Positions 1 through 5,031 of a DNA stretch of 5,031 nucleotides are shown here, in pieces. Below the pieces are notes generated by a model. The model saw only the letters and a program-made list of their open reading frames with translations. It was not told the DNA's origin and ran no database searches. The stretch is taken from the NCBI GenBank assembly GCA_023262195.1, contig JALRDM010000404.1, forward strand, positions 1-5,031. The letters are read 5' to 3'. The translations under genes were made by a program, and so were the position numbers. The DNA is from Salibacteraceae bacterium (GTDB lineage Bacteria > Bacteroidota > Bacteroidia > Flavobacteriales_G > Salibacteraceae). The number at the start of each line of letters is the position of its first letter. Positions within the stretch are counted from its first letter, which is position 1.

Positions 1-272
1 AGTACTGAGAATAGACCAATATTGCCTCTTAAGTCCACAATGACCGAAGGTTTGATTGGAACATGTAGGTCATATTACCCATCCATAAAGACTTACCGAA
101 ACACAGGAAGATCACTGTTGCCATTTCTAATGAACATGCGAATGCCATCTGCCTGAAGCGATTTTCTAAACCCAAATTTCAATAGGAATATTTGAAATAG
201 GATGCCTAATGTATTCCATACACCATTTCTAAGGATAGAATTGGCTACAGACAACAGGCGAGAATTATTCAT
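1..272 (-). pseudogene. FkbM-family methyltransferase pseudogene, N-terminal part, two in-frame stops; runs off the left edge
   Basis: Read from the ATG at 272, the minus strand gives 59 codons, a TAA (93-95), five codons, a second TAA (75-77), then open frame to the edge. The frame never shifts. The protein around the stops reads SDLPVFR*VFMDG*YDL, then VIVDLRGNIGLFSV. This matches the conserved FkbM N-terminus, where SDLPVF-Q-VF-x-x-E-Y is followed by SAM motif I, D-x-G-A-N-I-G. The stops therefore sit where Q (CAA to TAA) and E (GAA to TAA) are expected. Motif I has also lost its first glycine (G to R) and has A to G. Intact relatives methylate sugar or polyketide hydroxyls using S-adenosylmethionine. 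The ATG follows the dehydrogenase stop by 33 bases, so co-transcription is possible. TAA is used as a normal stop by the secreted-protein gene in this window, which argues against recoding. Family assignment is from memory of the motif; the stops are seen directly. Confidence 0.8.
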
Positions 273-305
273 GGGGTTTAGTAAAGATTTGGCGCAAATA
301 CCACA

Positions 306-1742
306 TCAATAGCGGATACACACATTTTTCGGCTCAGTGAAGAAGTCGAAGGCTTCAAAACCTCCCTCGCGACCGACTCCTGAGCTTTTCACTCCGCCAA
401 ATGGGGTGCGCAGGTCACGCAACAACCAGCAATTCACCCAACAAATGCCCGCGTGGATGTCTTTTGCAACTCGGTGTGCTCTTTTCAGATCGCTCGTCCA
501 AACAGAGCTTGCCAGACCATACTTGGTACTATTGGCCATTTCGAGGGCTTCTTCTTCTGAATCGAATGGAGCGATGGTCACTACAGGTCCAAATATTTCT
601 TCTTGATTGGTTCGGCACGATTGATCGAGCCCTTCTATTACAGTGGGAGCAAGATAATAGCCCTCTTCATGTCCCGCCACCTTTACACGTTCACCTCCAC
701 AAAGCACAGTGCCTCCTTCCGTTTTTGCAATTTCGATGTAGCTCAGAATTTTTTCCATGTGGGGTTTGCTAACTACGGCTCCTAAGTTGACCTGCTCACT
801 CGGGTGACCCACTTTCAAGTCTTTCACTCGAGACACAAACTCCGTTCTAAAACGATCATAGATGGAGCGTTCCACCAAAATTCGAGAGCCACACAAGCAG
901 ATCTGTCCCTGATTGGCAAACGATGATCTGAGGGTGGTCTTCATCATTTCTTCAAAATCGCAATCTGCGAAAATGATATTCGGGTTTTTCCCACCCAATT
1001 CAAGACTGAGCTTCTTAAACTTCGGAGCAGCCGCTCTTGCAATCCACTCTCCTGTGGTCGTGCCACCGGTGAAGCTGATCATCGGAATGTCATCATGCTC
1101 AATAATCGCGGCCCCTGCTTTGGGTCCGGTGCCATGAACGATGTTGAGTACACCATCTGGCAGCCCAGCATCAATGCAAATCTTAGAGAGTAGATAAGCG
1201 GTATATGGAGTAACCTCAGATGGCTTTGCCACAACCGTATTTCCGGTGGCTAAAGCCGGAGCAATTTTCCAAGAAAAAAGATACAAGGGTAAGTTCCAAG
1301 GCGAGATGCAACCTGCAACTCCTATAGGCTCTCTCAGGGTATAGTTCAAGGCTAAATCACCCATCGAGTGTGATTCTGAAGCCCAATGCAAAATTCCAGT
1401 GCCATAGAAATGGAAATTGGCTTGGGCTCTTGGAATATCAACTGTGCTTGCGAGCTTCAGCGGTTTGCCATTATCGCGACTTTCAGCGGCCGCTAATTCC
1501 TCTGAGCGCTCCTCAATTAAGCTTGCAATTTTCAACATTATATCCGATCGCTCTTGGATACTCATTTTGCTCCATATTGGAAATGCGCGCTTTGCTGCTG
1601 CTGTCGCTAGCGCTACGTCTTCAATGCTGCTATCCGGAATTAAGCTGTAAACCTTGCCAGATGCGGGGTCATAATTATCGAAGTACTCGTTTGATTTGGG
1701 AGCGATTAGTTTGCCGTCAATATAATTCTGAAGCTTTTCCAT
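306..1742 (-). CDS. NAD-dependent aldehyde dehydrogenase, 2-aminomuconate / 2-hydroxymuconate semialdehyde dehydrogenase type (ALDH8-like)
   Basis: A complete 478-residue aldehyde dehydrogenase, usual length for the superfamily. Catalytic residues are all visible: Asn150 (SPWNLPL), Lys173 (VAKPSE), general base Glu248 (LELGGKNP), nucleophile Cys282 (GQICLCGSR) and Glu382 (EEIFGPV). Arg105 (DIPRAQ) and Arg442 (CWLLRDLRTPFGG) sit where 2-aminomuconate semialdehyde dehydrogenases carry the two arginines that hold the substrate carboxylates. The C-terminal FGGVKSSGVGREGG and DFFTE segments resemble human ALDH8A1. The expected reaction is cytoplasmic NAD+-dependent oxidation of 2-aminomuconate (or 2-hydroxymuconate) semialdehyde to the acid, in tryptophan/kynurenine or aromatic meta-cleavage catabolism. 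Sequence alone does not separate the two substrates, and no partner gene is in the window. An in-frame ATG at 1766 would add eight residues, but it lies inside the 1761-1787 hairpin and MEKLQNYIDGKL is the typical family start, so 1742 is preferred. No clear Shine-Dalgarno. Stop is TGA. Confidence 0.93.
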   Translation of the reverse strand: MEKLQNYIDGKLIAPKSNEYFDNYDPASGKVYSLIPDSSIEDVALATAAAKRAFPIWSKMSIQERSDIMLKIASLIEERSEELAAAESRDNGKPLKLASTVDIPRAQANFHFYGTGILHWASESHSMGDLALNYTLREPIGVAGCISPWNLPLYLFSWKIAPALATGNTVVAKPSEVTPYTAYLLSKICIDAGLPDGVLNIVHGTGPKAGAAIIEHDDIPMISFTGGTTTGEWIARAAAPKFKKLSLELGGKNPNIIFADCDFEEMMKTTLRSSFANQGQICLCGSRILVERSIYDRFRTEFVSRVKDLKVGHPSEQVNLGAVVSKPHMEKILSYIEIAKTEGGTVLCGGERVKVAGHEEGYYLAPTVIEGLDQSCRTNQEEIFGPVVTIAPFDSEEEALEMANSTKYGLASSVWTSDLKRAHRVAKDIHAGICWVNCWLLRDLRTPFGGVKSSGVGREGGFEAFDFFTEPKNVCIRY

Positions 1743-1760
1743 AAGGGGTTTAAAGTAACA

Positions 1761-1787
1761 CGCCATTCGGATCTAGTCCGAATGGCG
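1761..1787 (-). terminator. Perfect 11-bp inverted repeat; probable terminator of the secreted-protein gene
   Basis: CGCCATTCGGA (1761-1771) pairs perfectly with TCCGAATGGCG (1777-1787) around a 5-base loop. It starts 25 bases downstream of the secreted-protein stop and ends 18 bases before the preferred dehydrogenase ATG. On the minus strand the stem is followed by TGTTACTTT, only a weak T-tract. It is therefore either an inefficient terminator with read-through, a leader attenuator, or a palindromic operator for the dehydrogenase. No promoter fits in the 18 bases after it, so a dehydrogenase promoter would have to lie upstream of or across it. Confidence 0.6.
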
Positions 1788-1812
1788 CGTATAATTAGTT
1801 GATTATGATTTT

Positions 1813-4401
1813 TTACGGTTTTACGAATTGATTTTGGCTTCGATATCCATCGTCCACACTCTTTGAGACTACCATATATGCACCACTGGGTAAAGAGCTA
1901 ATGTCGATTACATGGCTTGTAGATACCTGTTCAAACTGAGCGTCAAGTATAACTCTACCAGATAGATCAATAATTTGAACAGATTCAGTGCGATCAGAAC
2001 CCATGAGGGTTATGTCATTAAAAGCGGGATTTGGAAATAACTTAACCCTCGAGTTGGAGGAGTAATTGTCAACACCTAGTCCAGTTACAAATTGACAATC
2101 GCTTGTGTCCGTGCAACCCATATAAGTAACTGCAACTTTATATGACCCAGAGTTTTCAAATTCGTGGGTGCGGCCAGTAGCACCATTGACTTCCTTATCG
2201 CTATTACATCTGAGCCACTGATATGTAGCGCCTGGTTGAAGTGCCGTAAGTTGAGAACCCGTTAAGAGTATGCCGACATCTACCGTGGTGACGTTCAGTA
2301 CCAATGTAACTACACTATCACAACCTTTAGTCGTTTGAAACGTGTCTACATAAGTCCCCGGGATATTCAAATTGGCACCACCAAATGGATATGTTTCAGT
2401 GCCGCAGATAGTCTCATTTACACCTACATTTTCAGGGTCATTCACTGATAGGTCTAGAATCACTACGCTATCACAACCGGTGCCTGCACTCAATGTATCA
2501 ATATAAGTTCCTGTGGTGTTAAGCGTTTGACCCAAGTGTTCATAGGTTTCTCCAGTACAAATTGCAACCTCAGATTCATCCACGATTAAATTCGTTACCG
2601 AGAGCTCTAGATTCACTGTGCTATCGCATCCATATTCTGTAAAAAATACGGCTGAATATGAACCAGCTGAATCTAAGAGCTGACCATTAAACTCATATTC
2701 ATCACCTTCACAAATGGTAACGCTATCATCAGCTGTAATCGGATATTGCACAATTATGAGTTGACTATCGGATTGTTCACATGAGTTCAAGGAGGTAGTT
2801 GCTAAAACCATGTGTGTGTCTATAGGCGTATAAGTGTAAATATTGGATGCGCCAGATGAAACTGATACACCGTCAACGAAGAAGTCATAATTCGAATAGC
2901 CTGAGGTTGCAGTGAAATCAACCGGTCCTGAAGAGCAGATGACTGTGCTAGTATCGTTATCCAATTCAAATATTGGCTCTACAATAGCGTCTATCATAAA
3001 CAGTCCAAGGGTAGTATAAGGAGTTACGGTGCCGCCATATACTCCCAAGCCATAGTATCTATTTGGGCTGGCGTAATCATCAATCTGCGTTGCACACGGA
3101 AAGTATCCCGTAGCTGCGTTTTGGTTTTGGCGAATGCCGAAATAGACGGTTTCTCCTGCTAAATTGCTGTCGGCATGAATTAAATCAAACTCCATTCGTG
3201 AGTCGAGAACTGCTGCAGTAATTACCAGGTTTGCTGAACTATCGATAGGTTCTCCTAAGTCGTTGAACAACATCCCTTTTAGGGAATTACCTACCGCTGC
3301 ATTTTCGTCTGTGAGCCACATACCCACCTTTGTAATGGTCACTGGAGCAGTGTTTGGAATTTCATACCGGATGGCTAGGCATCCTGTTCCCGTATTATAT
3401 CCCACAGCAGCAGATGCGGGGTCATTATTATAAAATCCTATGGTGTCGCAAGAGATGGTTTGTTGAAGAGAAATGGAGTTATTGCTGTTGTCATCATCGT
3501 TTGGAACAGAGACGTCTAAAGTTTGATTCGCATTTGATGTGGTAGAAAGCCCAGTGAATGTGACGTTCACTTCTTGACCAGGATTCATATTGGCTATCGT
3601 TTGCACATTACTATATGCGTTTGAACCAGTTACAGACAACGTAACAGGCACATTAGATACTGCCGCATTTGAAGCGTTTTTTACTCGAGCGATGACACTT
3701 TGAGTAGATTGAATTGACGAGCTAACACTACCTTCAGGGTCGATAATCGTGAGCACTTCAATGTCGTTGGAATTAGGGTTGGGATATCCAAATCGCATGC
3801 TGGGCCTCCAACTAGAGGTTGTGGAAAGAATCGAATCCGGAATGGCAGTGGTATTTGAGATCATTCTCAGTCCACCTGCAATAGCATTATTCGATTCATA
3901 GGTTGCTGATGTTCCGAGGGTTGTAGCAGTAGCAATATACTCGTATGCCACATAAAGACCATCACCATCGTATTCAAATGGTGTGTCAAGCGTAAAATCT
4001 GCAACTGCTGCACCGCCACCTACGGGTATAGTATAAGGACCATCGTAAACCTCAGTCATTGTAGCTACGGCTGTATTCCAATTGGTTGATTTGAGGTTGG
4101 TAACATCCGTAGTAGATTCCATATAAATTTTTAATGTACCATTTGCAGGGGGAAGGGACACTCCATTGACCAAACTAAAACCCATGACCTTAACTGTATC
4201 TCCAGTGGGCACCACAGACATTTCTGTTGGTGTAATGATCAAATGGGCTCTTAAACTTGTGTGTGCTGATGTTCCATTTGGTGCACGAAAAGAAGATGTT
4301 GCACCATTGGGTGGAGGCGCCTGTACGAAAGTGTTTTGTTGTGCGAAAACCGCAGAAAAGATGAGTAAGAATATACCAGTAAGAATGTAGTGTGTTTTCA
4401 T
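1813..4401 (-). CDS. Large secreted multidomain protein with type IX secretion C-terminal sorting domain
   Basis: An 862-residue exported protein. Residues 1-20 form a Sec signal peptide (hydrophobic core ILTGIFLLIFSAVFA, cleavage before QQN). About 48-205 is a beta-rich module with the IYM...NW...VYDG...F.YDGDGLYVAYE...RPSMRFGY pattern recurring in Bacteroidota surface proteins. About 213-318 resembles a CARDB adhesion module ending in an Asn/Asp-rich DDDNSNNS stretch. About 319-476 looks like a second jelly-roll-like module. About 485-555 is Ig/PKD-like with Cys489 and Cys541. Residues 556-708 are three tandem 51-residue repeats. About 709-776 is an Ig/PKD-like module (YQWLRC, GCTDTSDC). 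Residues 785-862 are the type A T9SS sorting domain (LFPNPAFNDITL, IIDLSGRVI, IDISSLPSGAYMV). The protein should cross the outer membrane by T9SS and be released or anchored. I see no catalytic domain; an adhesin or matrix role is inference. Flanking hairpins suggest it is transcribed alone. Stop is TAA. Confidence 0.93.
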   Translation of the reverse strand: MKTHYILTGIFLLIFSAVFAQQNTFVQAPPPNGATSSFRAPNGTSAHTSLRAHLIITPTEMSVVPTGDTVKVMGFSLVNGVSLPPANGTLKIYMESTTDVTNLKSTNWNTAVATMTEVYDGPYTIPVGGGAAVADFTLDTPFEYDGDGLYVAYEYIATATTLGTSATYESNNAIAGGLRMISNTTAIPDSILSTTSSWRPSMRFGYPNPNSNDIEVLTIIDPEGSVSSSIQSTQSVIARVKNASNAAVSNVPVTLSVTGSNAYSNVQTIANMNPGQEVNVTFTGLSTTSNANQTLDVSVPNDDDNSNNSISLQQTISCDTIGFYNNDPASAAVGYNTGTGCLAIRYEIPNTAPVTITKVGMWLTDENAAVGNSLKGMLFNDLGEPIDSSANLVITAAVLDSRMEFDLIHADSNLAGETVYFGIRQNQNAATGYFPCATQIDDYASPNRYYGLGVYGGTVTPYTTLGLFMIDAIVEPIFELDNDTSTVICSSGPVDFTATSGYSNYDFFVDGVSVSSGASNIYTYTPIDTHMVLATTSLNSCEQSDSQLIIVQYPITADDSVTICEGDEYEFNGQLLDSAGSYSAVFFTEYGCDSTVNLELSVTNLIVDESEVAICTGETYEHLGQTLNTTGTYIDTLSAGTGCDSVVILDLSVNDPENVGVNETICGTETYPFGGANLNIPGTYVDTFQTTKGCDSVVTLVLNVTTVDVGILLTGSQLTALQPGATYQWLRCNSDKEVNGATGRTHEFENSGSYKVAVTYMGCTDTSDCQFVTGLGVDNYSSNSRVKLFPNPAFNDITLMGSDRTESVQIIDLSGRVILDAQFEQVSTSHVIDISSLPSGAYMVVSKSVDDGYRSQNQFVKP
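1816..2049 (-). other. T9SS type A C-terminal sorting domain (residues 785-862 of the secreted protein)
   Basis: The segment has the three hallmark blocks in order: VKLFPNPAFNDITL (786-799), VQIIDLSGRVI (808-818) and IDISSLPSGAYMV (832-844). It ends at the natural C-terminus, as expected for the domain that targets cargo to the type IX secretion system. It is the main taxonomic marker of the window, because this system is essentially confined to the Bacteroidota lineage. Confidence 0.93.
2278..2736 (-). repeat. Three tandem 51-residue (153-bp) repeats inside the secreted protein
   Basis: Units are residues 556-606, 607-657 and 658-708 (bases 2584-2736, 2431-2583, 2278-2430). Each has the pattern C-x-G-x-x-Y-x-x-x-G-x-x-L-x-x-x-G-x-Y, then G-C-D-S-x-V-x-L-x-L-x-V. 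The first cysteines are 564, 615 and 666, and the second are 592, 643 and 694, so the period is exactly 51 residues without indels. The paired cysteines could form one disulfide per unit. DNA copies are diverged, with only short matches such as CTATCACAACC shared by units 2 and 3, so the duplication is old. This cysteine-paired repeat is common in long Bacteroidota surface proteins; its function is not known to me. Confidence 0.9.
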
Positions 4402-4434
4402 CTCGGATTATATAAAATGATTGCGCCTAATGTA

Positions 4435-4463
4435 ATTATAGTTCGAATGATTTAAAAGCAAAA
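4435..4463 (-). promoter_or_regulatory. Candidate promoter of the secreted-protein gene
   Basis: On the minus strand TTTTG (4459-4463) is followed after 18 bases by TATAAT (4435-4440), which lies 33 bases before the ATG at 4401. It sits just past the preceding gene's terminator, where a new promoter is expected. The leader before the ATG (ATATAATCCGAG) has no convincing Shine-Dalgarno, as is usual in Bacteroidota. The spacing fits a sigma-70-like promoter, but AT-rich leaders produce such matches by chance. Confidence 0.35.
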
Positions 4464-4474
4464 TTTACAGCAAT

Positions 4475-4510
4475 GAAAAGCCCGACACCTAAAGAAGCAT
4501 CGGGCTTTTC
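4475..4510 (-). terminator. Strong hairpin terminator downstream of the small exported-protein gene
   Basis: GAAAAGCCCGA (4475-4485) pairs perfectly with TCGGGCTTTTC (4500-4510) across a 14-base loop. The GC core flanked by A4 and T4 is the typical bidirectional intrinsic terminator form in Bacteroidota. It starts about 40 bases past the stop of the 126-residue gene (4551) and precedes the large secreted-protein gene, so it separates the two transcription units. Confidence 0.85.
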
Positions 4511-4550
4511 GAACCTAACTAAACAGCATTTTAAAGTTTGGTGGAGTTTT

Positions 4551-4931
4551 CTAGTCCTCGCAGATGATTTTGGTTTTTATTTCTCGATCAGCCTTTTTAA
4601 TCACTGAATCAATCTCGATTTCGATTTCTTGCATGAGTAGATCGATTTCTGCACCAATCTCATTTAGCTGGGTTTCTACTTGTTTCAATTGGTGTTTATT
4701 GATAAAGTCGTCATCTTTGGATTCGATATAGGCAAGGGCTGCATCTCCCTCGAGTCGCTCAATTTTGGTTATCCCATCTTTGATCGTAGTAATTTCTACC
4801 AATACGCTGCTATCCGATTGATGTATCTCGATTTTTTGCTGTGTTTGGCCGTTTACAGTGCAAATAGCTGATGAAACGATTAAGGCTATGATAAATGCGC
4901 GCAGGGTGATCGACTTGAGTAGGTCAAACAT
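4551..4931 (-). CDS. Small exported coiled-coil protein of unknown function
   Basis: A 126-residue protein that I do not recognise. Residues 1 to about 28 are a signal peptide (basic residues K6 and R11, hydrophobic core AFIIALIVSSAIC, probable cleavage after VNG before Q29). About 33-70 looks like beta strands (KIEIHQ, SVLVEITTI, ITKIERLEG). About 78-120 is a strongly acidic amphipathic helix with leucine/isoleucine spacing (LKQVETQLNEIGAEIDLLMQ, then EIEIEIDSVIKKA), probably a coiled coil. The only cysteines are C24, inside the signal peptide, and C124. The ATG is the only start: an in-frame TAG lies 13-15 bases upstream and there is no earlier start. The leader has no clear Shine-Dalgarno. 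The phased TTAACA array directly upstream suggests control by an OmpR/PhoB-type response regulator. A periplasmic stress or sensor-accessory role is possible but only inferred. The gene ends at a strong terminator, so it is probably monocistronic. Confidence 0.82.
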   Translation of the reverse strand: MFDLLKSITLRAFIIALIVSSAICTVNGQTQQKIEIHQSDSSVLVEITTIKDGITKIERLEGDAALAYIESKDDDFINKHQLKQVETQLNEIGAEIDLLMQEIEIEIDSVIKKADREIKTKIICED

Positions 4932-4938
4932 AACTTCA

Positions 4939-4946
4939 AAAAGCTA
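4939..4946 (-). promoter_or_regulatory. Candidate -7 box of the small exported-protein gene
   Basis: TAGCTTTT on the minus strand matches the Bacteroidota -7 consensus TAnnTTTG at all but the last position. It lies 8 bases after the last TTAACA repeat, a distance compatible with an activator replacing the -33 contact. The box ends only seven bases before the ATG at 4931, so the transcript would be almost leaderless, which lowers confidence. Confidence 0.3.
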
Positions 4947-4954
4947 GAACGCCT

Positions 4955-4991
4955 TGTTAATCGCGGGTTAACCAATGTTAAGTACTGTTAA
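4955..4991 (-). promoter_or_regulatory. Four helically phased TTAAC(A/C) direct repeats, probable response-regulator operator
   Basis: On the minus strand the order is TTAACA (4986-4991), 4 bases, TTAACA (4976-4981), 4 bases, TTAACC (4966-4971), 5 bases, TTAACA (4955-4960). Periods are 10, 10 and 11 bases, so all four lie on one face of the helix. Tandem hexamers at this spacing are typical of OmpR/PhoB-family response regulators. The hexamer is close to the TT(A/T)ACA pho-box unit described for Bacillus subtilis PhoP, although the regulator here is not known. The array lies between the small exported-protein gene and a possible divergent plus-strand promoter, so it may serve both. Confidence 0.6.
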
Positions 4992-4998
4992 GCGGAGA

Positions 4999-5017
4999 AG
5001 TGCGGCCTAGGCGCACT
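4999..5017. promoter_or_regulatory. Short dyad next to the repeat array
   Basis: AGTGCG (4999-5004) and CGCACT (5012-5017) form an inverted repeat across 7 bases that include the palindrome CCTAGG (5006-5011). It sits between the TTAAC array and the plus-strand -7-like box, where a repressor could bind. On the plus strand it is followed by CTATTTTTG, so a weak terminator is an alternative reading, but no plus-strand gene precedes it. Confidence 0.3.
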
Positions 5018-5018
5018 C

Positions 5019-5026
5019 TATTTTTG
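5019..5026 (+). promoter_or_regulatory. Candidate plus-strand -7 box of a divergent gene beyond the window
   Basis: TATTTTTG is an exact match to the Bacteroidota -7 consensus TAnnTTTG. No TTTG-like -33 element lies 19-21 bases upstream, which would suit an activator-dependent promoter. The TTAAC array would then lie at about -41 to -77 relative to a start near 5032. The gene itself is outside the window, so this is suggestive only. Confidence 0.35.
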
Positions 5027-5031
5027 CTCTG

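Noticed and set aside
75..95. Stop-codon recoding (TAA read as an amino acid) in the FkbM gene
   Set aside because: The two TAA codons stand at different expected residues (Gln and Glu), TAA is a normal terminal stop of the secreted-protein gene, and the SAM motif is damaged as well.
287..299. Small dyad ATTTG-GCG-CAAAT between the dehydrogenase stop and the FkbM pseudogene
   Set aside because: Five-base AT-rich arms with a 3-base spacer and no T-tract are too weak to call a terminator or operator.
337..772. Plus-strand open frames opposite the dehydrogenase C-terminal half
   Set aside because: They are antisense to a clear, fully conserved enzyme, their translations show no recognisable domain, and they overlap one another in different frames.
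1370..1744. Plus-strand open frames of 124 and 77 residues opposite the dehydrogenase N-terminus
   Set aside because: Same reasoning: antisense shadows with low-complexity Leu/Ser-rich translations and no promoter evidence.
2278..2736. CRISPR-like or satellite DNA repeat
   Set aside because: The 153-bp periodicity is at the protein level inside a coding frame, with diverged DNA copies and no short identical repeats separated by unique spacers.
3354..4390. Plus-strand open frames opposite the secreted protein
   Set aside because: The minus-strand frame has a signal peptide, coherent domains and a sorting domain. The opposite frames have none of these.
4857..4862. Lipoprotein signal (cysteine at residue 24, SSAIC) in the small exported protein
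   Set aside because: The residue before the cysteine is Ile, not Gly/Ala/Ser as a lipobox requires; cleavage after VNG by signal peptidase I fits better.
4680..4871. Plus-strand 63-residue frame opposite the small exported protein
   Set aside because: The minus-strand frame has a convincing signal peptide, leader signals and terminator. The plus frame has no such support.

Overview
The window looks like Bacteroidota (Cytophagales/Flavobacteriales-like). The strongest sign is a large exported protein ending in a type IX secretion (type A) sorting domain. The moderate-to-low G+C, AT-rich leaders without clear Shine-Dalgarno sequences, and candidate promoter boxes of the TAnnTTTG kind fit this. 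I cannot place it to genus. All recognisable genes lie on the minus strand, so transcription runs from high to low coordinates.

From right to left: (i) 4932-5031 is a dense regulatory region. It holds four TTAAC-type direct repeats phased by about one helical turn, a dyad, and a plus-strand -7-like box at the window edge, which suggests a divergent gene just outside. (ii) 4551-4931 encodes a small exported, acidic, coiled-coil-rich protein of unknown function, followed by a strong hairpin terminator (4475-4510). (iii) 1813-4401 encodes an 862-residue multidomain secreted protein: signal peptide, jelly-roll-like and CARDB-like modules, three 51-residue tandem repeats, an Ig/PKD-like module and the T9SS C-terminal domain. 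(iv) A perfect 11-bp inverted repeat (1761-1787) separates it from (v) 306-1742, an aldehyde dehydrogenase of the 2-aminomuconate / 2-hydroxymuconate semialdehyde dehydrogenase type with all catalytic residues and both carboxylate-binding arginines. (vi) 1-272 is the N-terminal part of an FkbM-family methyltransferase gene interrupted by two in-frame TAA codons. Its SAM-binding motif is also damaged, so I call it a pseudogene running off the left edge.

The genes do not form an obvious pathway. The dehydrogenase is an orphan with respect to the other kynurenine or meta-cleavage genes, and hairpins separate the other units. The most interesting items are the phased TTAACA array, which resembles an OmpR/PhoB-family operator, and the decaying methyltransferase.
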